DNA of 64,000 nt from the NCBI RefSeq assembly GCF_947496985.1, contig NZ_CANMEZ010000003.1:186001-250000 (forward strand), given 5' to 3'. Source of the DNA: an uncultured Kordia sp. (GTDB taxonomy: Bacteria; Bacteroidota; Bacteroidia; Flavobacteriales; Flavobacteriaceae). Positions within the stretch are counted from its first letter, which is position 1; the number at the start of each line of letters is the position of its first letter. Position numbers and translations under genes: made by a program. The notes beneath the pieces are model-generated. The model saw only the letters and a program-made list of their open reading frames with translations, made no database searches and was not told the DNA's origin. Below are positions 1 to 9,332 of the stretch, one piece after another.

Positions 1-2289
1 CTCTATATAAACTCCATTAAAAGTGCTATTCACTGTTGGATAGGTTCCGTTTGTAAATAGATTTTGTAATGCGCAAAAATCTGTTAAACTATTATTTGGT
101 GAATTTACAACAATATCAAATTCTAAATCATTTCCAATCAGCATCCAATCTATATTAGTTAGATTGTCCAAACCATTTAAACTTGTTAACGCATCATTAC
201 CGCCAATAGAAACGATGTCGGCACTTGTTATGTTACTTAATGCTGATAAATCAGTTATTGCATCAATATCTCTAATACGTAGCATGCTTAATTCTGTTAA
301 TTGATTGAGTCCTTGAAGTGAGTTTAATGATGGTAAATAGGATAAATTAATAGAGCGGGCAGTTGTGATGTTACTGAATGAAGTTAATGAAGTAAGAGCT
401 GCGTTGCTATGAATAGATATGTTATTAGCTGTTGTTAACGATTGTAATGCATCTATAGATGTTAAGACTTCATTGTTAGATAGCGTAATATTTAAAGCAT
501 TTGGAGTATTTATATTTTCTAATCCAGCTAATGTTGTCAATGCATTGTTGTATGAAATTTGAAAACCAAATTCAATAGAAGTTATAGAACTTAATGCTGT
601 AATAGAGTTTAATGATGAATTATGACTTATGGAAAGTGAATTTACGGCATTTAAATTATTAAGACCGTCTAAACTCGTTAGGTTAGGATTATTAATAATG
701 GTTAAACTTTCATGAATGTTTACTAATGAATTTAACGCTCCTAAACTTGAAATGTTATTAGTAAGTTGAAACTCACCAATTTTTAGTTTTCCATTAATGG
801 TTGTAAAATTCATGATTCCAAAATTATTCACATCATTTTGTGTAAGTAATGTAACATCACCATTATAAATTCCGCCACCATCTCCACAGGTAGAAATAAC
901 ACCTACATTTGTATCTACACCACTTAATACTACATTTTCATATATAGCCCATTGATTTGTATCATAATCAAATATTTGTACATCAATATTTAAACCGTCC
1001 AAACAGTGGATTACGCCAATAGAGAAGTCTCCATTGGAAAGATTAAAAATATTCGTATCATTAATATATACATATCCATTGGTGATTGGTGATCCATTAC
1101 AATTTAATGCAGTTCCAGTAAGTGTTGTAGTTGTAAGTTCTTCTGTAAAAGAAATTGTTGTGGAAGTATCAGTTGCATAATCACCAAGCGTTTCCGAATA
1201 TACCAATTGATTATTACATCCGCCAGTAATACTGTACACTGAAACTAATACTTCTTCATTTCGTGGAATTAAACCACATTCTGTTTCTCTAGAAGTAATA
1301 TTACCTGAATAAATAACTTGATTATTACTAGCTCGTGTAATGACAACTAAATATGGAGTGTTTGCATTAACATTGTTGGCAATAATATCAAAACAAAAAA
1401 TGATAGCGTCAAAAGGAATGTCACAGTTCCACCATGTAAAATGCGTAACTTCTGCTATATATTTGTTACCATTTTTTACGGCTTGTCCTTCTTCTTTCCA
1501 ATATCCAACTTCTTCATCAAAATACCATAAGTTTATAGTTTCAGGAGCAATACTTGTTTGCGTATAATCTACAGGGAACTCTAGTGTAGCAGGGCTTTCG
1601 GGATCAATATTTAAACGTTCTCCAGAAGGAGAAAATAAATTCACAGAAAGCATTCCGTATGTTTCTAAATTTTGAGCATTGTTTGATGCATCTTGTGCCA
1701 ACAAGCTACCTGGCATCTGTTCAAAAGTATTTATAGAATTTGGTCTTATGTGATGGACAACAACGTCAACTTCACCTGAATATGAATTCCCGTCTGTAGT
1801 TATAAAGCCTCCACTAAAATTTACAATAGCTCCATTTGATAAGGATACTTGTGAGTTTTCGCCAGAGTTTACTCTTGAAACAATCTCCTTTTTTAATAAT
1901 ACAATATTAACCCTATTGGCGCCTTCAGTTTTTGGAATTATAACTCTGGAACCGTCAATATAACCGTTTTTTTTAGCTTTTACATACGCAAACTTTTCAA
2001 AAACATCTGCATTATTTAAGACAAATAATCCATTGCGATCGGTCATTGTTATTACATTTCCAATAGTGATTTGTACGTTTTCTAACTTAGCGCCAGATTC
2101 ATCTGTAATTAAACCAATAAAGTTTCCAGAAGTAGCATTTCCAAAGTTTTCAGATTGGAAAATATCATCGGCTATACTTAGCGCTGGAGTTGTTTCAGGA
2201 ACAATGCCTGAATCTAGTTCATTGTTTTCACAATTTTGTAATAGAAAAGCAAGGGAAATGGTAAGAATTAGTTGGATAATTTTTTTCAT
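1..2289 (-). CDS. Large repeat-containing lipoprotein, C-terminus cut by window edge
   Basis: An open frame of 763 codons runs from an ATG at 2289 to the window edge without a stop, so the C-terminus is missing. The N-terminus is a lipoprotein signal (MKKIIQLILTISLAFLLQNC) with the lipidated cysteine at residue 20. Residues about 50-115 look like a carboxypeptidase-regulatory-like beta-sandwich (GLITDESGAKLENVQITIG). A middle part is rich in Trp, Cys and beta-like sequence. From about residue 470 onward come leucine/asparagine repeats (SLDGLNNL, SIDALQSL, SLQGLNQL) resembling bacterial LRR or receptor-L-domain repeats. It probably sits on the outer membrane as a binding protein; the ligand is unknown. 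It is co-directional with the anti-sigma and sigma genes, 203 bp downstream, so it may share their control. Confidence 0.8.
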   Translation of the reverse strand, partial: MKKIIQLILTISLAFLLQNCENNELDSGIVPETTPALSIADDIFQSENFGNATSGNFIGLITDESGAKLENVQITIGNVITMTDRNGLFVLNNADVFEKFAYVKAKKNGYIDGSRVIIPKTEGANRVNIVLLKKEIVSRVNSGENSQVSLSNGAIVNFSGGFITTDGNSYSGEVDVVVHHIRPNSINTFEQMPGSLLAQDASNNAQNLETYGMLSVNLFSPSGERLNIDPESPATLEFPVDYTQTSIAPETINLWYFDEEVGYWKEEGQAVKNGNKYIAEVTHFTWWNCDIPFDAIIFCFDIIANNVNANTPYLVVITRASNNQVIYSGNITSRETECGLIPRNEEVLVSVYSITGGCNNQLVYSETLGDYATDTSTTISFTEELTTTTLTGTALNCNGSPITNGYVYINDTNIFNLSNGDFSIGVIHCLDGLNIDVQIFDYDTNQWAIYENVVLSGVDTNVGVISTCGDGGGIYNGDVTLLTQNDVNNFGIMNFTTINGKLKIGEFQLTNNISSLGALNSLVNIHESLTIINNPNLTSLDGLNNLNAVNSLSISHNSSLNSITALSSITSIEFGFQISYNNALTTLAGLENINTPNALNITLSNNEVLTSIDALQSLTTANNISIHSNAALTSLTSFSNITTARSINLSYLPSLNSLQGLNQLTELSMLRIRDIDAITDLSALSNITSADIVSIGGNDALTSLNGLDNLTNIDWMLIGNDLEFDIVVNSPNNSLTDFCALQNLFTNGTYPTVNSTFNGVYIE

Positions 2290-2492
2290 GTGGTTGAATG
2301 ATTTATATTTTTTAGATACAAATACATTGGAATGGTTGCGTTGAAAACAGTAAACTAGTATATACTTTCAATGTTTTCTTAACGAATACATGAATTTAAA
2401 ATCAGAAGTAATTCGATTTAGGGATAATGCAATTTTACAAGTGTATTAATTTGATTATTAGTATTTTGTGAAGTGTGTATTTGTGTGAAATA

Positions 2493-3311
2493 TCATTTCA
2501 ATTCATCAAGAAGTTTGAGTGCTTCTTTGTATTTATAATTCTTAGATTTTTTTGTGAGATTTTTTAATGAAATAATAGTTTTCTCTTTATTATTCATCTT
2601 AAGATAGATCAAAGTTTCATACCAATATCCTTTAGAATGTTCATTTGAGTTTCCTGATTTTGAAAGCTTTTGAAACGTTGCGATTGCTTCTTCATTTTTG
2701 TTTAATATATCATAAGAAGCACCTAAGTATTGTAAACTAAATACATACGACTCATGGGAAGATTCAATTTTAGAGAATTTTGAAATTGCTTCTTCATAAT
2801 TTGAAGCTCTAAAAGCAAGCTCTCCTTGTGAAAACAAATTCTCTTGTTGTCCTTTTTCAATAAAAGAAGGCAATTCGCTCCAATTTACATTTGCATCATA
2901 ATATGAATCCAAAGAAGTATTCACTTGTGAAAAATAAATTCCACAAAACAGTATCAATACAGCAGCTATCATTGCATACTTATAATAGTTTGTACGAGGT
3001 TTTACGGTTTTTTCTTCTAAATATTCAGTTCCAACATTTTTAATCGCATTGGAAAGTTGTTGATATTCGTCGCTTCTTAATTTTGTTTTTAGCTTCGTGA
3101 GTTCTTCATTATTTTGATTATTTTGAAAAATATTATAATCACTATCTTCATGTAAAGCTTCTCTCAACTCTTTTTCAAGAACTAATTCTTGTTTGAGTTC
3201 CTCATCATTTGCTAACTTTTGTTCAAAACGTTTGCGTTCCAATTCGTTCATTTCGTCGTTTAGGTAACGATGCATTTCGGCTAAAAGCGCTTCGGTTAGT
3301 TTTGACGCCAT
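2493..3311 (-). CDS. Anti-sigma-like membrane protein with periplasmic TPRs
   Basis: This 272-residue protein has three parts. Residues 1-60 are an acidic helical segment typical of the cytoplasmic N-terminus of Bacteroidota anti-sigma proteins (HRYLNDEMNELERKRFEQKL), but I see no HxxxCxxC zinc motif. Residues about 112-129 form one membrane helix (YAMIAAVLILFCGIYFSQ). Residues 145-272 hold tetratricopeptide-like helices on the periplasmic side (RASNYEEAISKF, NKNEEAIATFQK). Its start overlaps the end of the sigma gene by 16 bp, implying translational coupling. By inference it holds the sigma factor at the membrane and senses envelope events through the TPRs. No binding residue proves this, so the anti-sigma role rests on architecture and gene order. 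Confidence 0.75.
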   Translation of the reverse strand: MASKLTEALLAEMHRYLNDEMNELERKRFEQKLANDEELKQELVLEKELREALHEDSDYNIFQNNQNNEELTKLKTKLRSDEYQQLSNAIKNVGTEYLEEKTVKPRTNYYKYAMIAAVLILFCGIYFSQVNTSLDSYYDANVNWSELPSFIEKGQQENLFSQGELAFRASNYEEAISKFSKIESSHESYVFSLQYLGASYDILNKNEEAIATFQKLSKSGNSNEHSKGYWYETLIYLKMNNKEKTIISLKNLTKKSKNYKYKEALKLLDELK

Positions 3312-3856
3312 CTTCTTATTTTTTGGTATTTATTGTCTTCTTTTATTAGTTTCACTAGTTTACTACGACATTTAAAAACACGTTGTCGTACTGTATTTAT
3401 AGAGGCATAAGAATGCTCCGTAACAATATCTTCATAGCTTAATCCATTAAAATAACTGCTCAATATTTCTTTACAATTATCAGAAAGCAAGTCAAATTTT
3501 TCAATATAAAAATCAAAAAGTTCCTGTTCTAGAATATGTGCTCCCAATTCCGCTTCTTTATCTACTAGTGTCAAAGGATCGGTTTTTATTACCTTATTTT
3601 TTAAAGTTCTTTTCCAGATATTTTTACAAATCACAAATAAGTACGCTTCAAAAGACTTTATTTCTGTCTTTTTTTCTTTTTGTGTCACAATAATATACAT
3701 CAATCCGTCATGAAAAACATCAGAAGCATCTTGCGTGTCACCTCTGTTTTTAAGTACGTAAGTTTTGATTTTAGGAAATAGTTTAGTGTAAATTTCCTTT
3801 ATAATGCGTTCATTTCCAGACGTGAGGGCATTAATGAATCTTTCACTATCTTTCAT
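3296..3856 (-). CDS. ECF-type RNA polymerase sigma-70 family sigma factor
   Basis: A 186-residue protein of the usual ECF size. Region 2 is visible around residues 15-75 (DASDVFHDGLMYII, followed by FEAYLFVICKNIWKR), and region 4 with its helix-turn-helix lies around residues 130-175 (NGLSYEDIVTEHSYASINTV, then RQRVFKCRSKLVKL). It would redirect RNA polymerase to a small envelope-related regulon. Its start lies 80 bp from the divergent subtilase gene, and that gap holds the bipartite motif shared with the surface operon at 8232, the likely binding site. The downstream gene overlaps it and looks like its membrane-bound inhibitor. The family assignment is secure; the target promoters are inferred. 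Confidence 0.9.
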   Translation of the reverse strand: MKDSERFINALTSGNERIIKEIYTKLFPKIKTYVLKNRGDTQDASDVFHDGLMYIIVTQKEKKTEIKSFEAYLFVICKNIWKRTLKNKVIKTDPLTLVDKEAELGAHILEQELFDFYIEKFDLLSDNCKEILSSYFNGLSYEDIVTEHSYASINTVRQRVFKCRSKLVKLIKEDNKYQKIRRWRQN

Positions 3857-3879
3857 AAATCCTAGATATGATTAAAATA

Positions 3880-3907
3880 TTGGGTAATGTTTTATGCGTT
3901 TGTTCCC
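3880..3907 (+). promoter_or_regulatory. Putative ECF promoter before the subtilase-CHAT operon
   Basis: TTGGGTAATG, then 14 bases, then TCCC. The same two blocks with exactly the same spacing occur at 8127-8154. The layout resembles ECF promoters, with a G-rich -35 and a C-containing -10 about 16 bp apart. It would give a leader of about 25 nt before the ATG at 3937. The outer GGG and CCC make it roughly symmetric, so it could also fire leftwards and autoregulate the sigma gene. Confidence 0.5.
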
Positions 3908-3936
3908 TATTATAAGAACGCAAAATTTTTAATAAA

Positions 3937-5295
3937 ATGAGAAATATACAAAAACTTATTGCAATCTTTTTGTTGATAAGTGTCACGTCGTGTACGAAAG
4001 ATGATACTTTTATTGATACCACAAAAGATGAAAACCTAAACATTAAAGCCAAAAATGGTGGAGGCATAAATTCACAAACATTTATACCCGGAAACTTGCC
4101 TGTGTATTCGCAAAATGAATTTGTTATTCAATTTAAAGACGGAACACCAGATTCCATGAAATTTACAATTAGAGAAAGCAATGGAATTGACGGAGACAAT
4201 ATAAACCCACAACAGGGTTTTGGATCATTTGAGATATGTAAATGTGACAATCCAGATTTTGAAAAATGGATTTTTCCTCCAGGAACTATCAGTATAGAAC
4301 CTAAAAAACAAGTAATTGAAGGTCAAATAGGAGGAGAAATCTTTGGTATTGCAGATATAGATTATGAATTTGAATTTGGATTTGATGTTGAAAGCCCTAT
4401 TTTAGGAACGGCAGCTGATACAAATTATGAATCGTATATTAAACCTTCGAATAATGGAATTACGGTAGCACTATTAGATACTGGCTTGGCTCCAGCTTTA
4501 ACAGTTTTTAGTGAAAGCACTTTTGAGCCTCAATTTTTATATAATGCAACTGTTGACGAATTTGCTGAAAGTGAAGCTCAATCTGGATGGGATTTTGTAG
4601 ATAATGACCCAAATACATTTGACGATGATCCTTTTAAACATGGAAGTATTATAGGAGATTTAATTCATAATGCATTAGCTAATTTAGAAATAAAACATCA
4701 AATATTACCACTAAAAATTGCTGATTCAAATGGAAATATAAGTTATTTTGCAACGATCTGTAGTTTAGTATATGCTTCAGAACGATCTGACATTATCAAT
4801 GCTAGTTTTGGTTGGCATGGCGATCCTTTTGGAGACTTCGGAAATACTATTTTTGAAAACGTATTGGAAATGTTTCCTGATGTTATTTTGGTTGCTTCCG
4901 CCGGAAATACAAGTCATAATAATGATACAACTCCACATTATCCTTCCTCTTTTAACAAACCAAATGTAATTGCGGTGGGTTCATGTAATCAAGGATATGG
5001 AAGAGCATCCGACTTTTCTAATTATGGAACAAGTGTCGATTTCTTTACTAAAGGAGAAGGAATTTCGTTTTATGGTTCTTTTGTATCGGGAACTTCTTTT
5101 GCTGCACCACAAATAACAATAGAAGTCGCCAAGATCTTAAATTCAGGTGAATTGTCAGAATTAACAATGACGCAAAGAGTAGCATCATTAGGGATTCCAG
5201 TTACTTTGGAGTTTATGACTGTAACAGATTTATATACAGGAGAAGAAGTAGTTAAAAATACTTTGCATAATAGATATATACTTGCAGAGGATTAA
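3937..5295 (+). CDS. S8 (subtilisin-like) serine protease, lipoprotein
   Basis: A 452-residue subtilase with an N-terminal lipoprotein signal (IFLLISVTSCTKDD; lipidated Cys19), so it should be tethered to an envelope membrane, probably the outer one. About 150 residues of unassigned prodomain or binding region precede the catalytic domain. The catalytic set is complete: Asp181 (VALLDTGLAP), His235 (FKHGSIIGDLI), oxyanion Asn324 (VASAGNTSHNN) and Ser387 (SGTSFAAPQ). There is no T9SS sorting domain. The TPR-CHAT protease gene starts only 27 bp downstream, so the two proteases are very likely co-transcribed and may act in one cascade. The substrate is unknown; the periplasmic TPR region of the divergent anti-sigma protein is an obvious candidate, by inference only. 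Confidence 0.9.
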   Translation: MRNIQKLIAIFLLISVTSCTKDDTFIDTTKDENLNIKAKNGGGINSQTFIPGNLPVYSQNEFVIQFKDGTPDSMKFTIRESNGIDGDNINPQQGFGSFEICKCDNPDFEKWIFPPGTISIEPKKQVIEGQIGGEIFGIADIDYEFEFGFDVESPILGTAADTNYESYIKPSNNGITVALLDTGLAPALTVFSESTFEPQFLYNATVDEFAESEAQSGWDFVDNDPNTFDDDPFKHGSIIGDLIHNALANLEIKHQILPLKIADSNGNISYFATICSLVYASERSDIINASFGWHGDPFGDFGNTIFENVLEMFPDVILVASAGNTSHNNDTTPHYPSSFNKPNVIAVGSCNQGYGRASDFSNYGTSVDFFTKGEGISFYGSFVSGTSFAAPQITIEVAKILNSGELSELTMTQRVASLGIPVTLEFMTVTDLYTGEEVVKNTLHNRYILAED

Positions 5296-5322
5296 AAAAT
5301 ATTATTTATTTTTAGCATAAAA

Positions 5323-8067
5323 ATGCTTTCAATCCGTGCATTATTATTAATAAATTGCTTGTGTTTTGTATTAGTTGCAAATGCACAAAATACACTATCG
5401 TTTCAAATTGAAAGTGTGCAGCAATTAGAAGATATAGAGTTAAAAACCGAAGGGTTTAAAAAAATACTTCAACAGCAAGATACATCTGTTTATACAGAAG
5501 ATTTAGGAATGCTTTATTATGAACTGGGAACTTGTTTTTACAAGCAAGAAGTGTATGATAAAGCATTTCCTTTCTTTAATAAATCTTTAATAGTAAGATC
5601 ACAATTTAAAGATTTCAATAAATATAACGAAAGTAGGTTTTGGTTATCACGAACCTATACAAAAATTGGTGAAATTGAAAAAGCACATACCATTTTAATA
5701 GAAATCATAAATGATTTAGAAGGAGATAAATATACATCACATGCATATCGGTTTTTATCTAGAAATGCGAAAAAAAGAGGCGATATTCCACTTGCATTGT
5801 ATTATTTGAACTTAGGTTTAGCAAATAAAAAACTATGCGAAAATCCAAAATATGAAAGTAATTTACGATTTGATATTATAAACACATATGCAAAAAAGTA
5901 TGCAAGTATCTATACAATTAATGATACTAATATTGATTTGAAAATTATTTCGGATCATCAAAAATTAATACGAGTTGATAGCTTGGCTGAGTTCAATAGA
6001 GTAGTATTAAATAATGGTTTAGCAGTTGTATATGATGCTTTTAAAGACTTTGATCGTGCATTGTATTTTTATAAAAAAGCAGAAAAAGGATTTATTGAAA
6101 TAGACTATTTATATAAAGCATTGAAAGTGGTCAACAATATTGGAATCATTTATTCAAAGCAGAAAAAGTATGAGTTGGCAACAGCATCCTATAAAAGGGT
6201 TTTAAATGAGTCTGATGATAAAGAGCAAATTGCAACAGCTTTGGATAATATGGGGTATTACCTCAATTCGGATATTGCTAAAGAAAAAATACCATATTCT
6301 GAAAAAGCTGTGTATACTATTTTAGGAAAAGATACAGCACAACCTTTCAAATTGCCAACACTAAATGAAATTAAAGAATCTGAATATGAGCAGGATATAT
6401 TAATTTACTTGATTGATTTGGTAGATCATTATATTCATGCTTATAAGCAAGAACAAACACTTGAATATCTTCACAAAGCAAAAAAAACAATTCAAATTAT
6501 TGATCAATTAGTATCATTGATTCGGTATGAAATGAATACAGAAGCTTCTAAATTGTTTTGGATTAATAAAGGAGTCAATATCTATATGTTGGCGGTTGAA
6601 GTTTGTTATTTATTAAATGATCCTACAAGTGCGTTTTACTACATGGAAAAAAATAAAGCCTTGCTCTTACAGGAAAATATAAAAACATTACGAGCAAAAT
6701 TTAAAATGAATGTTCCTAAAGATTTAATAACGCGCGAACATCAATTGTATTATAAAATGTTAACCTTAGAAGAACAATTTCATCAAAATACAGATGATGA
6801 AGTATGGAAAGCAAAATATACAGCAACTAATAGGGAATTTCAACAATTTATGGACTCCATGCAACAAGCATATCCAGAATATATTAAAACGAAACAAGAA
6901 ATAGCTATTACATCTTTAGAAAATACAATAGCAAAATATACCGATAAGAATGAATCATTTGTAGAGTATATTTTGCATGAAGCAGATGGTTATGGAATTT
7001 ACTGTGATAGTGGTGAACCAATATTTTTTAAGATTGATAATATATCAAGATTTCACAAGAAACTTGAAAAACTAAAATCATTCATGACGAGGCATTGGCT
7101 GAATGAAGAAGAACTAAAAGAATATCAAGAGATAGGAAATACTGTATTTAAAGAATTGTTTCCATTTGAAAATGCAGCCACACGTTTACAGAATAAAAAA
7201 CTTACGATTGTAGCCGATCAAGCATTACAGTATCTTCCATTTGAAATATTACCAACTCAAAAAGAAGGAGAACTCATTGAAAGCTATCTAGTAAATAGTA
7301 CTGAAACATCATATTTACAATCATTTTCACTATTTGATCAAATTCAACAAAAACAAAATTTACCAACACAAAAATTATTGACAATTGCACCTCAAGAATT
7401 TCAAGACACAAAATTACCAACCTTAACGGGGACTGAAAATATTATAAAACTGGTTGAAACGTTTGATGAGTCGCTTGTACTTACAAAGCAAGAGGCATCA
7501 AAAGCTAATTTTTTAAAACAGCAAAACAATTTTGAAATTATACATTTTAATACACATGCTGGTTTGGATAGTATTACACAAAAACCTTGGATTTCCTTTT
7601 ATGAAGATAAAATGACACTCAACGAACTCTTTGGTATAGAAAATCAAGCAGATTTGGTCATATTAGATGCTTGTCAAACAAATGACGGAATCAATATTTC
7701 GGGAGAAGGTGTAATCAACTTATCCAGAGGATTTTTTTACAATGGAACACAAAGTGTCATGGCTTCATTTTGGAAAGTAAATGAGCAGGCAGGAAATGAG
7801 CTTTTACAAATGTTCTATCATGAATTAATACAAGGAAATACAAAATCAAAAGCATTACAACTAGCGAAAAAGGAATACTTGCAAAAACATCAATTTTCGC
7901 AAAACACACCCTACTATTGGGCAGCATTTACACTAACAGGAAGTACAAATGCTATAAAAATTCAAACAACATCGTACACTTTATACATAGTTTCAGGAAT
8001 TATATTACTTATAATTTTAGGAATATACATGGCATACAAAAAGAAAATGTTTTTGCTGCGTAATTAA
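5323..8067 (+). CDS. TPR-CHAT caspase-like protease with C-terminal membrane anchor
   Basis: A 914-residue protein with a signal peptide (LLLINCLCFVLVANAQ), many TPR helices over residues about 40-450, and a C-terminal CHAT domain (about 600-885). The catalytic dyad of this clan CD peptidase family is intact: His745 in HFNTHAGLD and Cys784 in VILDACQT. A final membrane helix (LYIVSGIILLIILGIYMAY) followed by KKKMFLLRN anchors it in the inner membrane, with the TPR and CHAT parts in the periplasm. CHAT proteases are normally cytoplasmic effectors (separase/caspase relatives, TPR-CHAT of type III-E CRISPR), so periplasmic placement is unusual. It is coupled to the subtilase upstream and divergent from an ECF sigma/anti-sigma pair, which suggests a proteolytic signalling role. 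Confidence 0.88.
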   Translation: MLSIRALLLINCLCFVLVANAQNTLSFQIESVQQLEDIELKTEGFKKILQQQDTSVYTEDLGMLYYELGTCFYKQEVYDKAFPFFNKSLIVRSQFKDFNKYNESRFWLSRTYTKIGEIEKAHTILIEIINDLEGDKYTSHAYRFLSRNAKKRGDIPLALYYLNLGLANKKLCENPKYESNLRFDIINTYAKKYASIYTINDTNIDLKIISDHQKLIRVDSLAEFNRVVLNNGLAVVYDAFKDFDRALYFYKKAEKGFIEIDYLYKALKVVNNIGIIYSKQKKYELATASYKRVLNESDDKEQIATALDNMGYYLNSDIAKEKIPYSEKAVYTILGKDTAQPFKLPTLNEIKESEYEQDILIYLIDLVDHYIHAYKQEQTLEYLHKAKKTIQIIDQLVSLIRYEMNTEASKLFWINKGVNIYMLAVEVCYLLNDPTSAFYYMEKNKALLLQENIKTLRAKFKMNVPKDLITREHQLYYKMLTLEEQFHQNTDDEVWKAKYTATNREFQQFMDSMQQAYPEYIKTKQEIAITSLENTIAKYTDKNESFVEYILHEADGYGIYCDSGEPIFFKIDNISRFHKKLEKLKSFMTRHWLNEEELKEYQEIGNTVFKELFPFENAATRLQNKKLTIVADQALQYLPFEILPTQKEGELIESYLVNSTETSYLQSFSLFDQIQQKQNLPTQKLLTIAPQEFQDTKLPTLTGTENIIKLVETFDESLVLTKQEASKANFLKQQNNFEIIHFNTHAGLDSITQKPWISFYEDKMTLNELFGIENQADLVILDACQTNDGINISGEGVINLSRGFFYNGTQSVMASFWKVNEQAGNELLQMFYHELIQGNTKSKALQLAKKEYLQKHQFSQNTPYYWAAFTLTGSTNAIKIQTTSYTLYIVSGIILLIILGIYMAYKKKMFLLRN

Positions 8068-8126
8068 TTGTTATTCATTGTTTTAATGTGATGAGTAAAA
8101 AGAGAAATATAATTTTTCATTTTTAG

Positions 8127-8154
8127 TTGGGTAATGAATCTCTCAAAGGATCCC
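8127..8154 (+). promoter_or_regulatory. Second copy of the putative ECF promoter
   Basis: TTGGGTAATG-N14-TCCC, identical in both blocks and in spacing to the copy at 3880-3907. It lies in the 164-bp gap after the CHAT gene and 77 bp before the ATG at 8232. It suggests that the surface-protein pair has its own promoter read by the same sigma factor as the subtilase-CHAT operon. Confidence 0.5.
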
Positions 8155-8231
8155 ATATAGATACATAGATCTATCAAGGGAAAACTCGAAAACCTTTCAA
8201 AAGAGTAGAGATAATTACTAATTATACAACC

Positions 8232-9332
8232 ATGAAAAATAAACTACCTTTTTTAATCCTTTTACTAGGGTTATTTACACTATCAAACACTAATGCACAA
8301 ACAAATTGGGGAACAAATACAGTTGATCCAACTTCATCAGCACTTGGTGATGGAAATTTGGTAAAATCAAAATATTCTACAGTTGTTGGTACTGAAAATA
8401 ATATGAACTTCGATACAAAGCGATCTTCATTTATCGCTGGACACAGAAATACAGTAAATGATAATTTTTCATTTGCTTTTGGAATGTCAAACGCCGTACA
8501 AAACATGCAATCTGGAGCTTTTGGAGTAAACAATTATGTAAACTCGTTAAATTCTTTTGCAATAGGACACAGTAACAAAACAAACGGAAGTTTCTCATTT
8601 GCTTTAGGGCACACAAACCAAGCAAATGGAGCTTTCTCATTTGCTATCGGAAGAAATACTGTAAATACAAAAAACTATTCTTTCTTAATAGGGTTTGATC
8701 ATCAACAACCAGTATTTATGGCAACAAAAGATAACTCGACTGGAGCAAAAGTCGGAATTGCAACCGATGATCCTCAAGCGCGTTTAGATGTACGATTAGG
8801 AGACAAACAAGAAATCAGAATTCAGTCTGAAATAAATAATAGCTACGGAGGTTTATCTTTTAGAGATCACTTAGGAAATGAAAGTTGGAGAATAAGAGCA
8901 TTTAACAATTTTACTGGAGGTTACAATAGTATACTAAGTATCGTAAGTTCTAAAAAACATGATTTATGGATTGCAGCAGGAAAAACAATGATAGGAGATT
9001 GGTTTGACTTTGATCCATGTACAGATTGTGATGAGTATGAGTTATTTGTAAAAAAAGGAATTCGTACTCAAAAAGTAAAAGTAGATGTAGCAGCTGGTGT
9101 TTGGGCTGATTATGTTTTTAAAGAAAATTATAATTTAAAACCATTAGAAGAAGTAGAAGAATTTATCAATACAAACGGACATTTACCAAATGTTCCATCT
9201 GCAACTCAAATAGAAACAGAAGGAGTAAACTTAGGTGAAATGGACGCTAAATTATTAGAAAAAATAGAAGAACTTACCTTATATGTAATTGAATTAAAGA
9301 AAGAGGTTAATGAATTAAAGAAGAAAAAATAA
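8232..9332 (+). CDS. Secreted protein with trimeric-autotransporter-like head repeats
   Basis: A 366-residue protein with a signal peptide (LPFLILLLGLFTLSNTNAQ). Residues about 45-150 contain repeats of the type SFAFGMSNAV, SFAIGHSNKT, SFALGHTNQA and SFAIGRNT, which match YadA/Hep-Hag head repeats that trimerise as a beta roll. The C-terminal 100 residues are a module common in flavobacterial surface proteins (GIRTQKVKVDVAAGVWADYV, then HLPNVPSATQIE), ending in a charged coiled coil of leucine/lysine heptads. It has no membrane beta-barrel, so it is not a self-secreting autotransporter. Its stop overlaps the next start (TAATG). Likely an extracellular filament or adhesin; its partner is unknown. 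Confidence 0.75.
   Translation: MKNKLPFLILLLGLFTLSNTNAQTNWGTNTVDPTSSALGDGNLVKSKYSTVVGTENNMNFDTKRSSFIAGHRNTVNDNFSFAFGMSNAVQNMQSGAFGVNNYVNSLNSFAIGHSNKTNGSFSFALGHTNQANGAFSFAIGRNTVNTKNYSFLIGFDHQQPVFMATKDNSTGAKVGIATDDPQARLDVRLGDKQEIRIQSEINNSYGGLSFRDHLGNESWRIRAFNNFTGGYNSILSIVSSKKHDLWIAAGKTMIGDWFDFDPCTDCDEYELFVKKGIRTQKVKVDVAAGVWADYVFKENYNLKPLEEVEEFINTNGHLPNVPSATQIETEGVNLGEMDAKLLEKIEELTLYVIELKKEVNELKKKK

Noticed and set aside
1340-2344. Plus-strand open frames (1340-1567, 2033-2344)
   Set aside because: They are antisense to the continuous 763-codon lipoprotein frame on the minus strand, which has a lipoprotein signal and recognisable repeats.
3846-4067. 73-codon minus-strand frame at the divergent promoter region
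   Set aside because: It overlaps the 5' ends of both the sigma and subtilase genes and shows no family features.
2493-8067. Type III-E CRISPR locus
   Set aside because: TPR-CHAT and an ECF sigma are present but there is no gRAMP effector, Cas1 or repeat array, and the proteins carry export signals.
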